From assembly GCA_036365455.1 (NCBI GenBank), contig JAWQUS010000011.1:7646001-7710000 (forward strand): 64,000 nt of DNA. Reading direction: 5' to 3'. The notes under the pieces were generated by a model. The model was not told the DNA's origin. It did not search any database and saw only the letters and a program-made list of their open reading frames with translations. Of this stretch, positions 1-10,804 are shown in pieces. Origin of the DNA: Macrosoma leucophasiata. Lineage: Eukaryota > Arthropoda > Insecta > Lepidoptera > Hedylidae. Position numbers and translations under genes: made by a program. Position 1 is the first letter of the stretch; the number at the start of each line of letters is the position of its first letter.

Positions 1-45
1 AATGCCGACGGTACATTAGAAAACCTTGTTATACTGGCTAGGACG

Positions 46-498
46 GTGGAAGCAGCCATCAAGCAGTCACACCTAGAACTGGAACATGGGGAACAATCTC
101 AAGGAATAAAAGAAATGTTCTTCACAGAGCGGAAAAAGACACGGCTACATCCATCTACATCACAAATTAAACAAAAGCAAAGCTGGAATAAACAGTACAG
201 AGATCCAGCAATCAAGAAAAATAGTGTTGTGTGTTATGTGTGTGGTAAAGACAATCATGTGAGGTCTGAGTGTTCATTGAAAAATAAATACTGCTCTGAA
301 TGTGGGAAACAAGGACACATTTTCCGCGTCTGTAGTGTTCGTCAAACTAATAATTTACTGTTTGTAAATGTGATGGGTGAAGAAAACCATGAAGAAGACA
401 TCCAAAATTTGTTTAAAACGGAAGACAACGCCGATATGTATTATTGTACTGTATGTATGCTTTTAATTTTGTTGAAAGGAAGGTACCTCCACAGTTGA
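46..498 (+). CDS. gag: Gag C-terminal part with two CCHC zinc knuckles (Ty3/Gypsy)
   Basis: This is the nucleocapsid end of a retrotransposon Gag, which packages element RNA in cytoplasmic particles. Two zinc knuckles are visible, each C-X2-C-X4-H-X4-C: one starts CYVCGKDNHV at about residue 63 and the other CSECGKQGH at about residue 83. A basic stretch precedes them. The ATG at 46 is only the first Met in the window; the true start lies upstream, so the protein is 5'-partial. The frame ends with TGA at 496-498 and overlaps pol, which lies in the -1 frame. The capsid domain is not visible. Confidence 0.85.
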   Translation: MEAAIKQSHLELEHGEQSQGIKEMFFTERKKTRLHPSTSQIKQKQSWNKQYRDPAIKKNSVVCYVCGKDNHVRSECSLKNKYCSECGKQGHIFRVCSVRQTNNLLFVNVMGEENHEEDIQNLFKTEDNADMYYCTVCMLLILLKGRYLHS

Positions 499-3404
499 TA
501 ACCTTAGAAGTCGAGGGCCAATCATTGGAATTTGAACTGGACACTGGCTCTGAAGTCAGCACTTTAACCATTGAGGATAGGAATAAATTATTGCCTGGTA
601 AGTCTATCGAACGAACTAATATTACATTTAAAAACTTTGATCAAAGCTTGTCGCAACCCATTGGTGTAATAAGAAATTTAAATATATGTTGGAATGATAC
701 GGTAAAAAAAGCAGATGTGTATGTAGTAGGAAAGGACAAACCCAGAATTTTGGGTAGGAGCTGGCTTAACATTTTTGAGCAGTGGCCTTTAAAATTAAAT
801 GAAAATTGGTGCGACCAAAGGGTAAATGATACATGTAATCCAGTAGAGGTGATAAAAAACAAGTTCACAGAAGTATTCACACCTGGTTGGGGAGATTTTA
901 AAGGAGAATGCATTAAATTAAAGTTAAAACCTGATGCTAAACCTAAATTTTTGCAGATAAGACAGGTGCCCTTCGCTCTTAAAGACAAAGTTAATAATGA
1001 AATCAAAAGACTTTTATATAACAAAAGAATTGAGCCTGTAGAGTACAGTGAATGGGGCACACCTGTAATTCCAATTATGAAACCTGATGGATCAGTCAGA
1101 TTATGTGGTGATTACAAAGTAACCCTTAATCCATACCTAGAAACTGACCACTATCCACTGCCACATATAGAAACAATATTTCAAACTCTGAAAGGTGGTG
1201 AATACTATTGTGAGCTTGATTTGAAAGAAGCTTACTTGCAAGCACCATTAGATATTAATTCACAGACCCTGACCGTTATTAATACTGAGTTCGGAATATA
1301 TAAATATCTTTTCTTACCATACGGTGTGAGTACTGGACCTGGTTCATTTCAAAGATTAATGAGTATGAAATTAAATCACATACCTAACATTGTGGTTTTC
1401 ATTGACAACATTTATATGTGTGGTAAAGATCTATCAGATATGAATAATACATTGGATAAAGTGTTAACAGTCTTGAAAGAGTCTGGGTTGAAAATTAAAT
1501 CAGAAAAATGTAAGTTTTTTAGAAAAAGTATAGAAGTTTTTGGATACAATATTAACAAGGTAGGCATAAGTATTGTAAAAGAGAATATTCAGCCAATATT
1601 GGCGCTATCACCACCAGAAAATATGACTATGTTAAAATCATTTCTCGGGAAAATTAATTACTATGCACGTTTTTTGAAAGATATGGCTAGTATGATAGCT
1701 CCATTATATGAATGTACTAGGAAAGAAAAATTTAAATGGACTGAGGAATGTCAATATAGCTTTAATTTGATAAAACAGAAATTGTCAACAGCCCAAAGTG
1801 TGTGTCATTATGACCCCAACTTACCCTTGATATTGTCTTGCGATGCCGCATCTGAAGGCATTAGTGCCATTCTATCAAATCGTGGAACTGACAATGTGAT
1901 TAGACCAATAGCATTTGCCAGTAAAAAATTGAATGATAGGGAAAAGAAATATTGTACTCTGGATAAAGAGGCTTTGGCAATTATATTTGGGATAACAAAA
2001 TTTTATAACTTTTTGTATGGTCGGCACTTTGAATTGGAAACAGATAATGCAGCTCTTATACGAATTTTTGGCCCTGATAAAGGTATCCCAAAGATGGCTG
2101 CTAAACGCTTGCAACATTATGCCATATTTTTATCGGCATTTTCTTATAAAATCAGACATATATCATCACATAAAAATCCGGCAGATTATTTATCTAGGAA
2201 ACCAGGTGAGAATAAAAAAGATGTAGAAATTGATAAAAAGTTAGGTATATGCATTAATTATATTGATGCTTCAGATGTTGGTAATATTAATTGGGAAATA
2301 ATACAGAAAGAAACAAAAAAAGACAAATTATTGACACAAATTTTGAGGTATTGTTATGATGGTTGGCCTGATAGCAAATTGATTGATGTGGCTTTAAAAC
2401 CATTTTATATTAAAAGACATGAGATTACAATTGACCGTGATTGCTTGTTTTGGGGACATAGGATCATAATACCACAGGTTGTTCAAATTAATGCATTAAA
2501 TGAATTACATAAGAGTCATTTTGGCAGTAGTAGGATGATTGATATGGCAAAGTCTTATTTTTGGTGGCCAAAATTAAATGAAGATATTGTAAACATTACA
2601 AAGTCATGTGTTCATTGCTTGGCTTACAGAAATGCTCCTCCTAAAACAAAATTAAGACCTTGGCCAATAACACCATCACCTTGGTATCGCATCCATGCGG
2701 ACTACCTTGGGCCACTCTTCGGAAAAATGTTCTTCGTCGTGGTTGATAGTTTTAGCAAATGGCCAGAAGTATTTCAAATGGCTAATATTGGCAGTGCTCT
2801 CACCATAACGAAATTAAAGGACATTTTCCTGAGATTTGGGTTCCCTATTCATTTGGTGACGGACAATGGTACAGCATTCACAAGTCATGAGTTCAAGGCT
2901 TTTGTCACTAATTGTAATATCAATCATACCTTTACGGCACCTTATCATCCAGCCACAAATGGGGCTGCTGAGAGATTTGTAGAAACATTTAAATCAAATA
3001 TAACAAAAATTGTAGATAGTGGAAAACCACTTAATTATGCTATAGGAATATTTCTTGCTGATTATCGAAGTACCCCTCATAAGATGACTGGAGTCTCACC
3101 AGCAAAGCTAATGCTTGGAAGGGAAATAAGGAGTCGGTTATCATTGTTGCGACCGACACCTATCTTTCAAGATTTACTTCTGAAACAAAACAAAGCGGTG
3201 AATTCTTTTGGTGGCTCCAGGAATGCAAACTTCCAGTTAGGTGATCAGGTTATGACCCGTGACTTCAGACAAGGGAAAAATCTTTGGGTCAAGGGTACTA
3301 TTACTGAAGTATCCATTCCTGGAACTACTTATTTTATTGATGTTGATGGTTTAAGGTGGAAGAGACATATAAACCAAATATTAAATTGTAGTCAGAGTGA
3401 TTAA
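444..3404 (+). CDS. pol: Pol polyprotein (protease, RT, RNase H, integrase), Mag-like Ty3/Gypsy
   Basis: This frame encodes the enzymes that copy and insert the element. Protease: DTGS at residues 33-36. Reverse transcriptase: about 150-400, with the LPYGVSTGPGSFQRLM motif; the catalytic box reads FIDN (residues 319-322) instead of the usual xxDD. RNase H: Asp in CDAASEG, Glu in DKEALAI, Asp in ETDNAAL. Integrase: zinc domain with HKSH and CVHC, then a D-D-35-E core at D753, D807 and E843. A basic C-terminal region follows. The listed start is a TTG; the frame is open from 417, so expression probably needs a -1 shift from gag in the 417-498 overlap. No other break is seen in 986 residues. The D-to-N change at 322 probably disables polymerisation; a family variant cannot be excluded. 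Confidence 0.88.
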   Translation: MYCMYAFNFVERKVPPQLITLEVEGQSLEFELDTGSEVSTLTIEDRNKLLPGKSIERTNITFKNFDQSLSQPIGVIRNLNICWNDTVKKADVYVVGKDKPRILGRSWLNIFEQWPLKLNENWCDQRVNDTCNPVEVIKNKFTEVFTPGWGDFKGECIKLKLKPDAKPKFLQIRQVPFALKDKVNNEIKRLLYNKRIEPVEYSEWGTPVIPIMKPDGSVRLCGDYKVTLNPYLETDHYPLPHIETIFQTLKGGEYYCELDLKEAYLQAPLDINSQTLTVINTEFGIYKYLFLPYGVSTGPGSFQRLMSMKLNHIPNIVVFIDNIYMCGKDLSDMNNTLDKVLTVLKESGLKIKSEKCKFFRKSIEVFGYNINKVGISIVKENIQPILALSPPENMTMLKSFLGKINYYARFLKDMASMIAPLYECTRKEKFKWTEECQYSFNLIKQKLSTAQSVCHYDPNLPLILSCDAASEGISAILSNRGTDNVIRPIAFASKKLNDREKKYCTLDKEALAIIFGITKFYNFLYGRHFELETDNAALIRIFGPDKGIPKMAAKRLQHYAIFLSAFSYKIRHISSHKNPADYLSRKPGENKKDVEIDKKLGICINYIDASDVGNINWEIIQKETKKDKLLTQILRYCYDGWPDSKLIDVALKPFYIKRHEITIDRDCLFWGHRIIIPQVVQINALNELHKSHFGSSRMIDMAKSYFWWPKLNEDIVNITKSCVHCLAYRNAPPKTKLRPWPITPSPWYRIHADYLGPLFGKMFFVVVDSFSKWPEVFQMANIGSALTITKLKDIFLRFGFPIHLVTDNGTAFTSHEFKAFVTNCNINHTFTAPYHPATNGAAERFVETFKSNITKIVDSGKPLNYAIGIFLADYRSTPHKMTGVSPAKLMLGREIRSRLSLLRPTPIFQDLLLKQNKAVNSFGGSRNANFQLGDQVMTRDFRQGKNLWVKGTITEVSIPGTTYFIDVDGLRWKRHINQILNCSQSD

Positions 3405-3505
3405 TTGTAAAATAGATTTAATACTTACCATTTATGTTAAATTGTATACAGTTGGTCAAACTGGAAAGAGGTTTACCGGGTTATATATGTTTCATACAAT
3501 GTAGC

Positions 3506-3514
3506 GGGGAAGAG
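3506..3514 (+). promoter_or_regulatory. Polypurine tract of the Gypsy element
   Basis: The nine-base run GGGGAAGAG directly abuts the TGTAG that opens the 3' LTR. This is where plus-strand DNA synthesis is primed in LTR retrotransposons. Position and purine content are the evidence. Confidence 0.7.
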
Positions 3515-3719
3515 TGTAGTATATCTAATCTGTGCAGTTTGGTATATTTAATCTGTGCAGATTAGATATACATAATCTGTGTCACGGGGACTGGGACGCC
3601 CTCTTGCCCTCTTCCGGTGGGACCTTCTGAGAGGAAAACGTGCTCGTTGTGTTCTATGAGATTACCAATAAATAATAGTGTGTTCCGAATTGCGTTGTAT
3701 CAATTAATTACAACCTACA
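3515..3719 (+). repeat. 3' LTR of the Gypsy element
   Basis: This 205-bp segment begins TGTAG and ends CTACA, a 5-bp terminal inverted repeat of the TG...CA type. It follows a polypurine tract and contains an AATAAA signal near 3667. Near its start ATCTAATCTGTGCAG occurs twice in near-identical form, followed by an inverted version. The 5' LTR is outside the window, so the limits could not be confirmed by LTR-LTR comparison, and no target duplication could be checked. Confidence 0.72.
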
Positions 3720-3744
3720 CCCGGGGCGCCGCATATATAATACA

Positions 3745-4085
3745 TACAAACAAAAAAAAATGTTTAGAGTTTTCTTTAAAGATTTTTTTGTTCTAAGTGA
3801 AGTAAGTACGTACATAAAGTGTAAAATATAACAGACAATAATAATAAATGAAAATTAGAATAAAATATTAACAGTAAAGCTGACATCAAATTTTTCAATA
3901 TCATCTTGCCAAAAACTTATTAAAAGAAATTTTAAATCTCGCACCCCTAGTCGCTAAGTCCCAAGTAGATGACAGTTTTTGTATGGGCTACTTGGTACCG
4001 CCCCCTTCGTCCCTCGCGTCGCACGCCCCGCACGATTGCTCTGAGATTACACGTTCGTTGGACACACATAAACAATTTAAATTAG
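3745..4085 (+). repeat. Dispersed repeat, inverted relative to 40085-40415
   Basis: The stretch including AAATCTCGCACCCCTAGTCG and GTACCGCCCC reappears as its reverse complement at 40085-40415. Similarity runs through both the AT-rich and the GC-rich halves. No reading frame or terminal repeat was found. Family unknown. Confidence 0.65.
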
Positions 4086-4183
4086 GTATCTTATTGTCAC
4101 GAAGCTAAAAGAGTAAGATTTTACAAATTTAACAGATGCGAACATTAATCTAATTGACAATGCAGCAATAAACTAAAAGTATT

Positions 4184-4645
4184 AAATAAATATAACTACG
4201 TTAAGAAAAACCGACTTCAAAACTGAAAAGTAAAAAATAATAAAGATTTCATTGTAATTATATACTACCTATTATTTATATGTGCTATTTACTAATAGGT
4301 TTGAAGTCAGTGCCAAGCCAAAATCACTAAAGTAGGCATTTCATTGTATTAAAACGTAACTTCACGCCTGTAATCCCCGAAGGGGTACGCAGAGGTAAAT
4401 GCATGAATTCAAGCATACATGCAAACACCCACTTCGCTGGTTACGTTTTGTTCAGTGTTTTGATTTGCTCGTATTCATATTTATGTGATTAAAATATAAT
4501 TATTTGTTTAAGTCTTAGCAACGACTTCAAACCTATTAGTAAATAGCACATATAAATAATAGGTAGTATATAATTACAATGAAATCCTTATTATTTATTA
4601 CTTCTCAGTTTTGAAGTCGGTTTTTCTTAAAGTAGTTATATTTAT
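4184..4645. mobile_element. Fold-back (MITE-like) element with about 120-bp terminal inverted repeats
   Basis: The left arm (about 4184-4309) and right arm (about 4522-4645) are near-perfect reverse complements, including AAGAAAAACCGACTTCAA and its complement. The loop of about 210 bp holds a SINE-B fragment (4351-4449). There is no coding capacity. The structure is that of a non-autonomous DNA transposon; the superfamily is not determined. Confidence 0.7.
4351..4449 (-). repeat. SINE-B fragment in the fold-back loop
   Basis: It contains the SINE-B 3' signature CGCCTGTAATCCCCGAAGGG and CAAGCATACATGCAAACACCC. The tRNA-like head is absent. It lies between the arms of the palindrome, so it either inserted there or was captured. 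Confidence 0.7.
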
Positions 4646-4647
4646 TA

Positions 4648-5035
4648 GTCTTCCGTAGTAAACAAGGAACCCTTAAAGTTTCGCTGTCTGTCTGTATGTC
4701 TGTATGTCCGTCCGTGGTTGAGAACAACAACTATTGGTACTAGAGACTTGAAATTTGGCACAATAACTTTTTTATACACCTTAATCACGTTGACAAATTG
4801 GTAAAATAAAAACATGAAATATTTTTTTATTTAGGGTAAGTACCCCTAAGTGTAACGCGCGGATACTGTTTTTGTTTTGTTTGTCTTTGTGAAAGTGTTC
4901 TTTTTGTGGTCTTTCAAAAGTGTTAGGAGTGTGCAAATATGATTTTTCAATTTAGTTAACTGTTCGTGACTTATTAGGCTTTAAAGTGCCAATTTTCGTT
5001 CGAGTCAAACGGTGTCGTCGTCCCCCCCCCTCCCT
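4648..5035 (-). repeat. Dispersed repeat with TTCCGTAGTAAACAAGGAACC end, inverted copy at 59055-59440
   Basis: The terminal block (CCGTAGTAAACAAGGAACCC, then short CTGT/CCGT repeats) and the inner block around TAAGTACCCCTAAGTGTAAC both recur in reverse complement at 59055-59440. This is a low-complexity Lepidoptera-type non-autonomous repeat without coding potential. Confidence 0.6.
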
Positions 5036-5040
5036 ACAAA

Positions 5041-5180
5041 ACGCTTGTTGTTAGAAATTTTAACGTTACGGCAATAGTAGCTATATATAATGAATTTAAA
5101 AGGAAAACTAACACATTTAAGTTGGCTGTACAAGTTTGCGAGTAATAGTCGACCAAATGTATTTAACTTGAACATTTCTC
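5041..5180 (+). repeat. Dispersed repeat, same orientation as 12155-12300
   Basis: It shares TTGTTGTTAGAAATT, ACGGCAA.AGTAG, AAAAGGAAAACTA and AATAGTCGACCAA in order with 12155-12300. No function is visible. Confidence 0.6.
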
Positions 5181-5342
5181 GTCTTTCATTAGGTATAAGA
5201 TGTATGGCCACGTAATTGTTGTCTCAGAGACAACTTAGGTCTCAGGGGTGGCAACGTATCTGCTTTTTGACCTCTGGTTTTTGTGTAGATGTCTATAGCC
5301 TGCAGACATCACTTAATATCAATGTGACATTCCTTACATTAA

Positions 5343-5882
5343 AAAACCGGACAAGTGCGAGTTCGACTCACGTGGTGAGGGTTCCGTAATTTAAATAAAT
5401 ATTTTCGAAAATATTACAGATTTAAAATGCAGGGACATAGCGGTTACGGTGGTACCGGCAGGGGGGGTTATATTATTAAGAATTTTCGATTTAATTTGAA
5501 TACTCAAACTTCTTATAGGTTTTCCAGAAATCTATAGGCAAAGAACTATTTTTTTTCTTAAATCGTTTTTCTTAAATCGTTTTTCGTTTTTCGAATCGTT
5601 TTTCTTAAATAACTTAACACATGACATAGTTTACGATTGATTTTTTTTATTTTCTGATTTACTCCCCGAAAGTGGCCCGCCTGGCTTCACGGTGGGGGTG
5701 TTTAAAATTTATTATTTTACTTGACGTATCTTTGGGTCACCAATTTACATATATTCATCAAATTTCAACTCAATCGGTCAAGTAGTTTCGGAGCAAATTG
5801 GCTGTGACAGACAGACAGACAGACGCACGAGTGATCCTATAAGGGTTCCTTTTTTCCTTTTAAGGTACGGAACCCTAAAAAA
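5343..5882 (+). repeat. Family D repeat (AAACCGG...CGGAACCCTAAAAA)
   Basis: It starts AAAAAACCGGACAAGTGCGA and ends AAGGTACGGAACCCTAAAAA, after a run of CAGA units and CCTATAAGGGTTCC. This head-to-tail layout is a common lepidopteran non-autonomous repeat. Partial heads recur at 12360-12405 (-), 34275-34310 (-) and 39548-39600 (+). Confidence 0.55.
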
Positions 5883-6448
5883 AAGAATGTTATAAGCAGC
5901 AATCCTGCAAGTTTTTGATCTTCAAAATTTCATGCCATATTGACTTTCACTACCAAGAAATAGCAAAACACTGTTAAATGAACTCTCAAATCTTACATAA
6001 CCCTTACTTGTTGTACCGCTATAAAGGAACGCATTGGGACCTTTCCGCTCGCTACAAAATGGGGGCGAATGTATAGGGTTGTAAAAATACAAATCCGGGA
6101 CGAAAGCCTGAGATTTCACATACCTATAAAACCTAGACTACAATACTATATGCTTACACAGTATTTTTAATATTATGAATATAATGTAAAAATTTTCCAT
6201 ATTATTAAATTTAGAAATCAAATAACATATAACTCAAAAGAACACAAAAGTTTTGACTTTATGTCAAAAGTCAAAAAAATGCTGCCTGAGAGTCGTTGAA
6301 TTCTAAGGATATCTATGAATTAATCCTCGATTAAGCAGGCGATTTCAAGATACTTAGAGTCTTAATCTCTCCAGACACGAGAAAAATATGACAATTGAAA
6401 TTCAATTGTGTCTCGCCGCCGGTGGCCGTACGATCCTTGAAGGATTAA
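5883..6448. other. AT-rich stretch upstream of the BEL frame, nothing recognised
   Basis: No reading frame with family features is seen. A 5' LTR for the BEL element was looked for here by comparison with 11675-12085 and was not found. The BEL frame is closed by TAA at 6446-6448. Confidence 0.5.
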
Positions 6449-9400
6449 CCTAATTTTCATAGTCTGATCTCATTTGACGACCTATATGGCCGCATTAAGC
6501 ATATAAGTTCGCAGCTAAACACTAAAAATGTTGATTATAAGTTACCCCGCAAAATTAAACCTAATTTACCACCCATTGAACTTATGACCTTCGACGGTGA
6601 CATTCGTTCATGGCCATTGTTTTTCGCGAGTTTTAAATCCACGGTGCACGACAATTCATCGCTGTCAGATTCGGAGAAATTGTATTACCTTTTAGGCAAA
6701 CTGACAGGTAAGGCGCAGACCGCTTGCGCGGGTATTACGCCTTGCGCAGAAAATTATAATTTGTTATTACAAACGCTTATCGATAAATACGATGATAAAA
6801 GATCGCTCGCATCTACCTACTTAGATCAGCTATTAGAATTTAAATCACAAACTTCTACATCCGCGTATAATTTCGATTTATTTATCGATAAATTTGTTAC
6901 AGCCTTTCGAGGTCTAAAAAACTTAAAAATTCCAGACTTAACAGATTATATTATTTTACATCTCGCGCTTAAAAAATTAGATTCCGATACTGTACGTACG
7001 TTCGAACGGCTGGGTGATTCATCCAAGATTCCTACCTTCGATAGCCTGGTTGAGTTTATTACAAACCAATCTAAAATACTACAACGCTCGTGTCCAGCTA
7101 GTAATAATAAAAATATTGTCAGTCGTGGCCGTCCTAGTAGTAATAATAACGCTTTGCAAAAATATTCATTTCTCACTACACTTAATAATTCCACAAATAA
7201 ATGCTTATGTAAAAATATAACCCATCAACATTTATTTAAATGTCCGCAATTAATTCAAATGTCGCCAGAGGAACGCTTTAAATTAATTAAAGAACGCAAC
7301 GCGTGTGTTAATTGTTTAAGCATTAACCACAAAGTATCATCGTGTAATTCTAATACAAACTGTAGATCCTGTAATCAAAGGCATCACACATTACTTCATT
7401 TTTCTTCCTCGGATTCGAACCGTGGTACGTCCCGCCGCGCGCCTAACCATTCCGCCACTGCGCCGCAGGAGACTGCACTCGCGCAGACCGCGCAGTCGCC
7501 GCTAGCGTGCTCCACTACTCCGCGCAATGAAGTATCGTTATGTACGACATCCACTGCCGCGTTACATTCCACCACGAATAATACTCACTACAACGAACAA
7601 CGCCAGCAACGTATTACGCACAATACAGTTTTGCTAGCCACGGCCCAGGTTATTGTATATGATAGTTCGGGTCAACCACATACAGTGAGATGTTTGTTAG
7701 ATACTGCTTCTAATTGTCATTTTATTTCAGCGAGTTGCGCTAAGCGTTTAAATATTCATTTAAATAATATACCTTACACTATAGTTAAGGGTATAGGTGG
7801 TTCAGAAAAGGCTATACAGGGCTCAGTTTCGTTACAATTTTACTCTAAATATAATTCAAATATTAAATTCGATGTTTCCGCGTTAGTTGTAGATCACATT
7901 ACAGATAATTTGCCATCTGCATATATAGATAAATCCGCGCTTTCTTATTTAAATAATTTACCGCTCGCTGATGATACGTTCGCAACACCGAGCCCCGTCG
8001 ACATTTTGATCGGTGCTTCGCTGTTTACGCATTTATTATTGCCCGGCGCCATGCACAGCAACACCGCCGCGCCGCCCGCTATCAATACCGTACTCGGTTA
8101 CGTAATTATGGGTTCCGTACCCACGCTTCATCCCGCTTACGCTCAGTCGACATTGACTTCATGCTGCGCCATAGTGCACAGAGATAAAACTGTCACTATT
8201 GACGATTTAATAAAGAAATTTTGGGAGCTCGAAGAGCTTTCTTGTCCGCCCGTTCAGTGTCAGGATGACATTGAATGCGAAGAATTTTACCGCACTACTA
8301 CTGAGCGAGATTTTATCGGTAGATATACCGTCGCTTTACCGTTTCGCGAAGATTTTTTTTCGTTAGGTAATTCTTTCGAAACCGCACGCAAACGTTTTTT
8401 GTGCTTAGAGAGAAAACTCGAAGCATCCCCCCAGCTGAGGATGTCTTATGATGACGTAATGCACGAGTATTTAGATAAAAAATATTTGTCACCCGCGCCT
8501 ACTGATGACCATGATAATTCTCTTTTTCCTACTTATATGATCCCGCATCATGGCGTCATCCGTGACGACAAGTCCACGACAAAATTACGCGTCGTTTTAG
8601 ATGCCAGCTGTAAAACTTCTACTGGCATATCCTTAAACGATATTCTTCATAGCGGTGCTAATCTGCAAGGAGATTTATTTCAAATAATATTAAATTTTAG
8701 ACTATTCGCTGTCGCTCTTACCGCAGATTGTAAACAAATGTTTTTACAAATTTCTGTCCGAGAACAAGATCGCCGCTTTCAGCGCATCCTGTACCGCTTC
8801 GACCCACGGGAACCTCTCGCTGTGTATCAGTTCAATAGGGTATGCTTCGGTTTGAAATCTAGTCCCTACCATGCATTGCGTACCGTCAAGCAGCTCATAA
8901 CTGACGATGGAGATAAATACCCGAGAGCCCGCGAAGTCGCTACTACGTCACTTTACACGGACGATTTAGTGTTCTCGACGCAAACTGAACATGAAGCGCT
9001 CGCCACCGCTCAAGAACTTATCGCCCTGTTCAAGGGAGCTCAATGGGACTTGCTTAAGTGGAGTAGCAACTCCTCAAATGTTCTAAATAATATTCCCGCT
9101 TCGCATAGGCATCCTTGTGAGGTTGAATTCGATAAATCCGATCAACATAAAATTCTGGGGTTGCGTTGGTCTAACAACACAGATACTTTCTTTTTCATAA
9201 TTTCTCCTCCCGATGAGAAGTGTACAAAACGCGCTATACTTTCAACGATTGCTAGGTTGTGGGATGTTATGGGCTTTGTAGCACCCACTATCCTTTACGC
9301 TAAACTGCTGATCCGACAGCTCTGGCTTTTAAGGTTGGATTGGGATGAAGTGCCGCCTCCCAATATTATTAAATCATGGAAACAGTTTTGTTCCGAATTA

Positions 9401-9859
9401 ACATCACTTAATAAATTAAAAATACCGCGTTACTTGGGAGTAGCCGACGGCACAGAAGTCACACTTCTAGGCTTTGCGGACGCCAGTGAGCTGGCATACG
9501 GTGCAGTTGTATACTTACATGTACACTCCGGGAACGAGAACGCCGTACAGCTTGTTTGTGCGAAGTCCAAGGTGGCGCCTATGAAAACGCTATCTGTTGC
9601 GCGTCTTGAACTTTGTGCAGCTGTACTTTTGTCTAAATTACTTCGCATTGTCTTTGATAATTATAACCCGCGGTACAAAATGAATATTTACGCATTTTCT
9701 GACTCTAAGGTCGTGTTATATTGGATTAAAAGTTCACCGCATCGCTGGCAAACATTCGTAGCGAATAGGGTTGTCACATTAAATGACAACATATCCGCAA
9801 GTAATTTTTATCACATCTCGGGAGCAGAAAATCCCGCAGACTGTCTTTCCCGCGGTTAA
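6449..9859 (+). pseudogene. BEL/Pao gag-protease-RT-RNase H
   Basis: Gag: a DUF1759-like region in about the first 150 residues after the ATG at 6584 (TFDGDIRSWPLFF motif), then a cysteine/histidine-rich nucleocapsid (HLFKCPQL, CVNCLSINH, CNTNCRSC-like spacing). Protease: LLDTASN with Asp at residue 373. Reverse transcriptase: YTDD with both Asp residues (793-794) present. RNase H: FADASE, RLELCAA and FSDSK supply the acidic residues. The frame is open from 6449, so residues before the ATG at 6584 belong to gag and the true start is upstream or lost. The frame stops at TAA 9857-9859 just after LSRG, where BEL proteins normally run on into integrase. Confidence 0.85.
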
Positions 9860-10804
9860 TCGCCTAATAAATTAATCACGCACCCCCTGTGGTTCCATGG
9901 GCCACAGTGGGCTTCGCTTGTGCCGTCCCAGTGGCCTATTAAGGAACTGGACGGAGTTTCTGGTGACAATATCCCAGAACAAAAAATTCTGTCGTTCAAT
10001 ACTTTCACAGCGCCAGAAGAAAATATTATATACGCTCTCGCAACCCGCATGTCTTCTTGGCCAAAATTATTGCGCTCGCTAGTATATGTTTTTAGATTTT
10101 TTAAATTACTTCCCCGCACTAAATCCGCTGGTGTCACCCAGAGTGACCTCGAATTTGTCGAAAGTAAGTTACTTCGCGTTTTGCAATTAAAATATTTCGC
10201 TGACGATTTTCATAATTTAAATAAATCTAAACCTTGTTCAACCGCTTTACAAAGATTAAAACCATTTCTAAATGACGGACTCATTCGGGTAGGAGGTCGT
10301 CTCTCATATTCCGAATTGAGCCACTCGCAAAAACACCCTATTATTTTACCGCGTCACGATCACATTGTCGATCTGTTGATAGATTATTATCATACAAAAT
10401 ATTTACACGCCGGACCGGAGCTCTTAATGTCTTTACTGAGACAAAAGTTCTGGATTTTATCCGCCCGACGTTGCGTACGCAGTCGAGTTCACAAATGCAA
10501 TAGGTGCTTCAGACTGAAACCGCGCTCCGCACCTCCTCTTATGGCTGATTTACCTAGCAGTAGGGTTACGCAGTCCATAAAGGCCTTCACGCATACAGGC
10601 TGCGACTACGCAGGCCCTGTATCTTACACGCCAATAAGACGTCGCGGCGCTAAAAGTCACAAGGCTTATCTGTGTATCTTCACGTGTCTAACTACTCGCG
10701 CTGTACACATTGAAATCGCTTCAGATTTAAGTACGCATAGCTTTCTAGCCGCGTTAAAACGCTTTCTCGCACGACGTGGACGTACAATATTTGTATTCGG
10801 ATAA
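9860..10804 (+). pseudogene. BEL/Pao integrase, N-terminal and first catalytic part
   Basis: This lies in the same frame as the upstream polyprotein, beyond the TAA. It shows HPLWFHGPQWA, the inter-domain region, a zinc domain (H...H with CNRC) and the first integrase Asp in GCDYAGPVS. The frame ends at a stop a few bases after a single extra T in the TTT at 10790-10792. The ATG at 9920 is internal and not a real start. Confidence 0.82.

Larger units (their letters stand above)
1..3719 (+). mobile_element. Mag-like Ty3/Gypsy LTR retrotransposon, 5' part outside window
   Basis: The window opens inside gag. The order is gag zinc knuckles, protease, reverse transcriptase, RNase H, integrase, polypurine tract and 3' LTR, which is the Ty3/Gypsy order with no env frame after pol. 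Two CCHC knuckles in gag and the pol motif order fit the Mag lineage known from Bombyx; that lineage call is from memory of the family. The 5' LTR, primer binding site and most of gag lie upstream of the window. The long uninterrupted pol frame suggests a fairly young copy, but one catalytic residue of the reverse transcriptase is changed. Confidence 0.88.

Noticed and set aside
5005..5211. Minus-strand 68-codon frame
   Set aside because: It spans the border of two dispersed repeats and has no codon or domain evidence.
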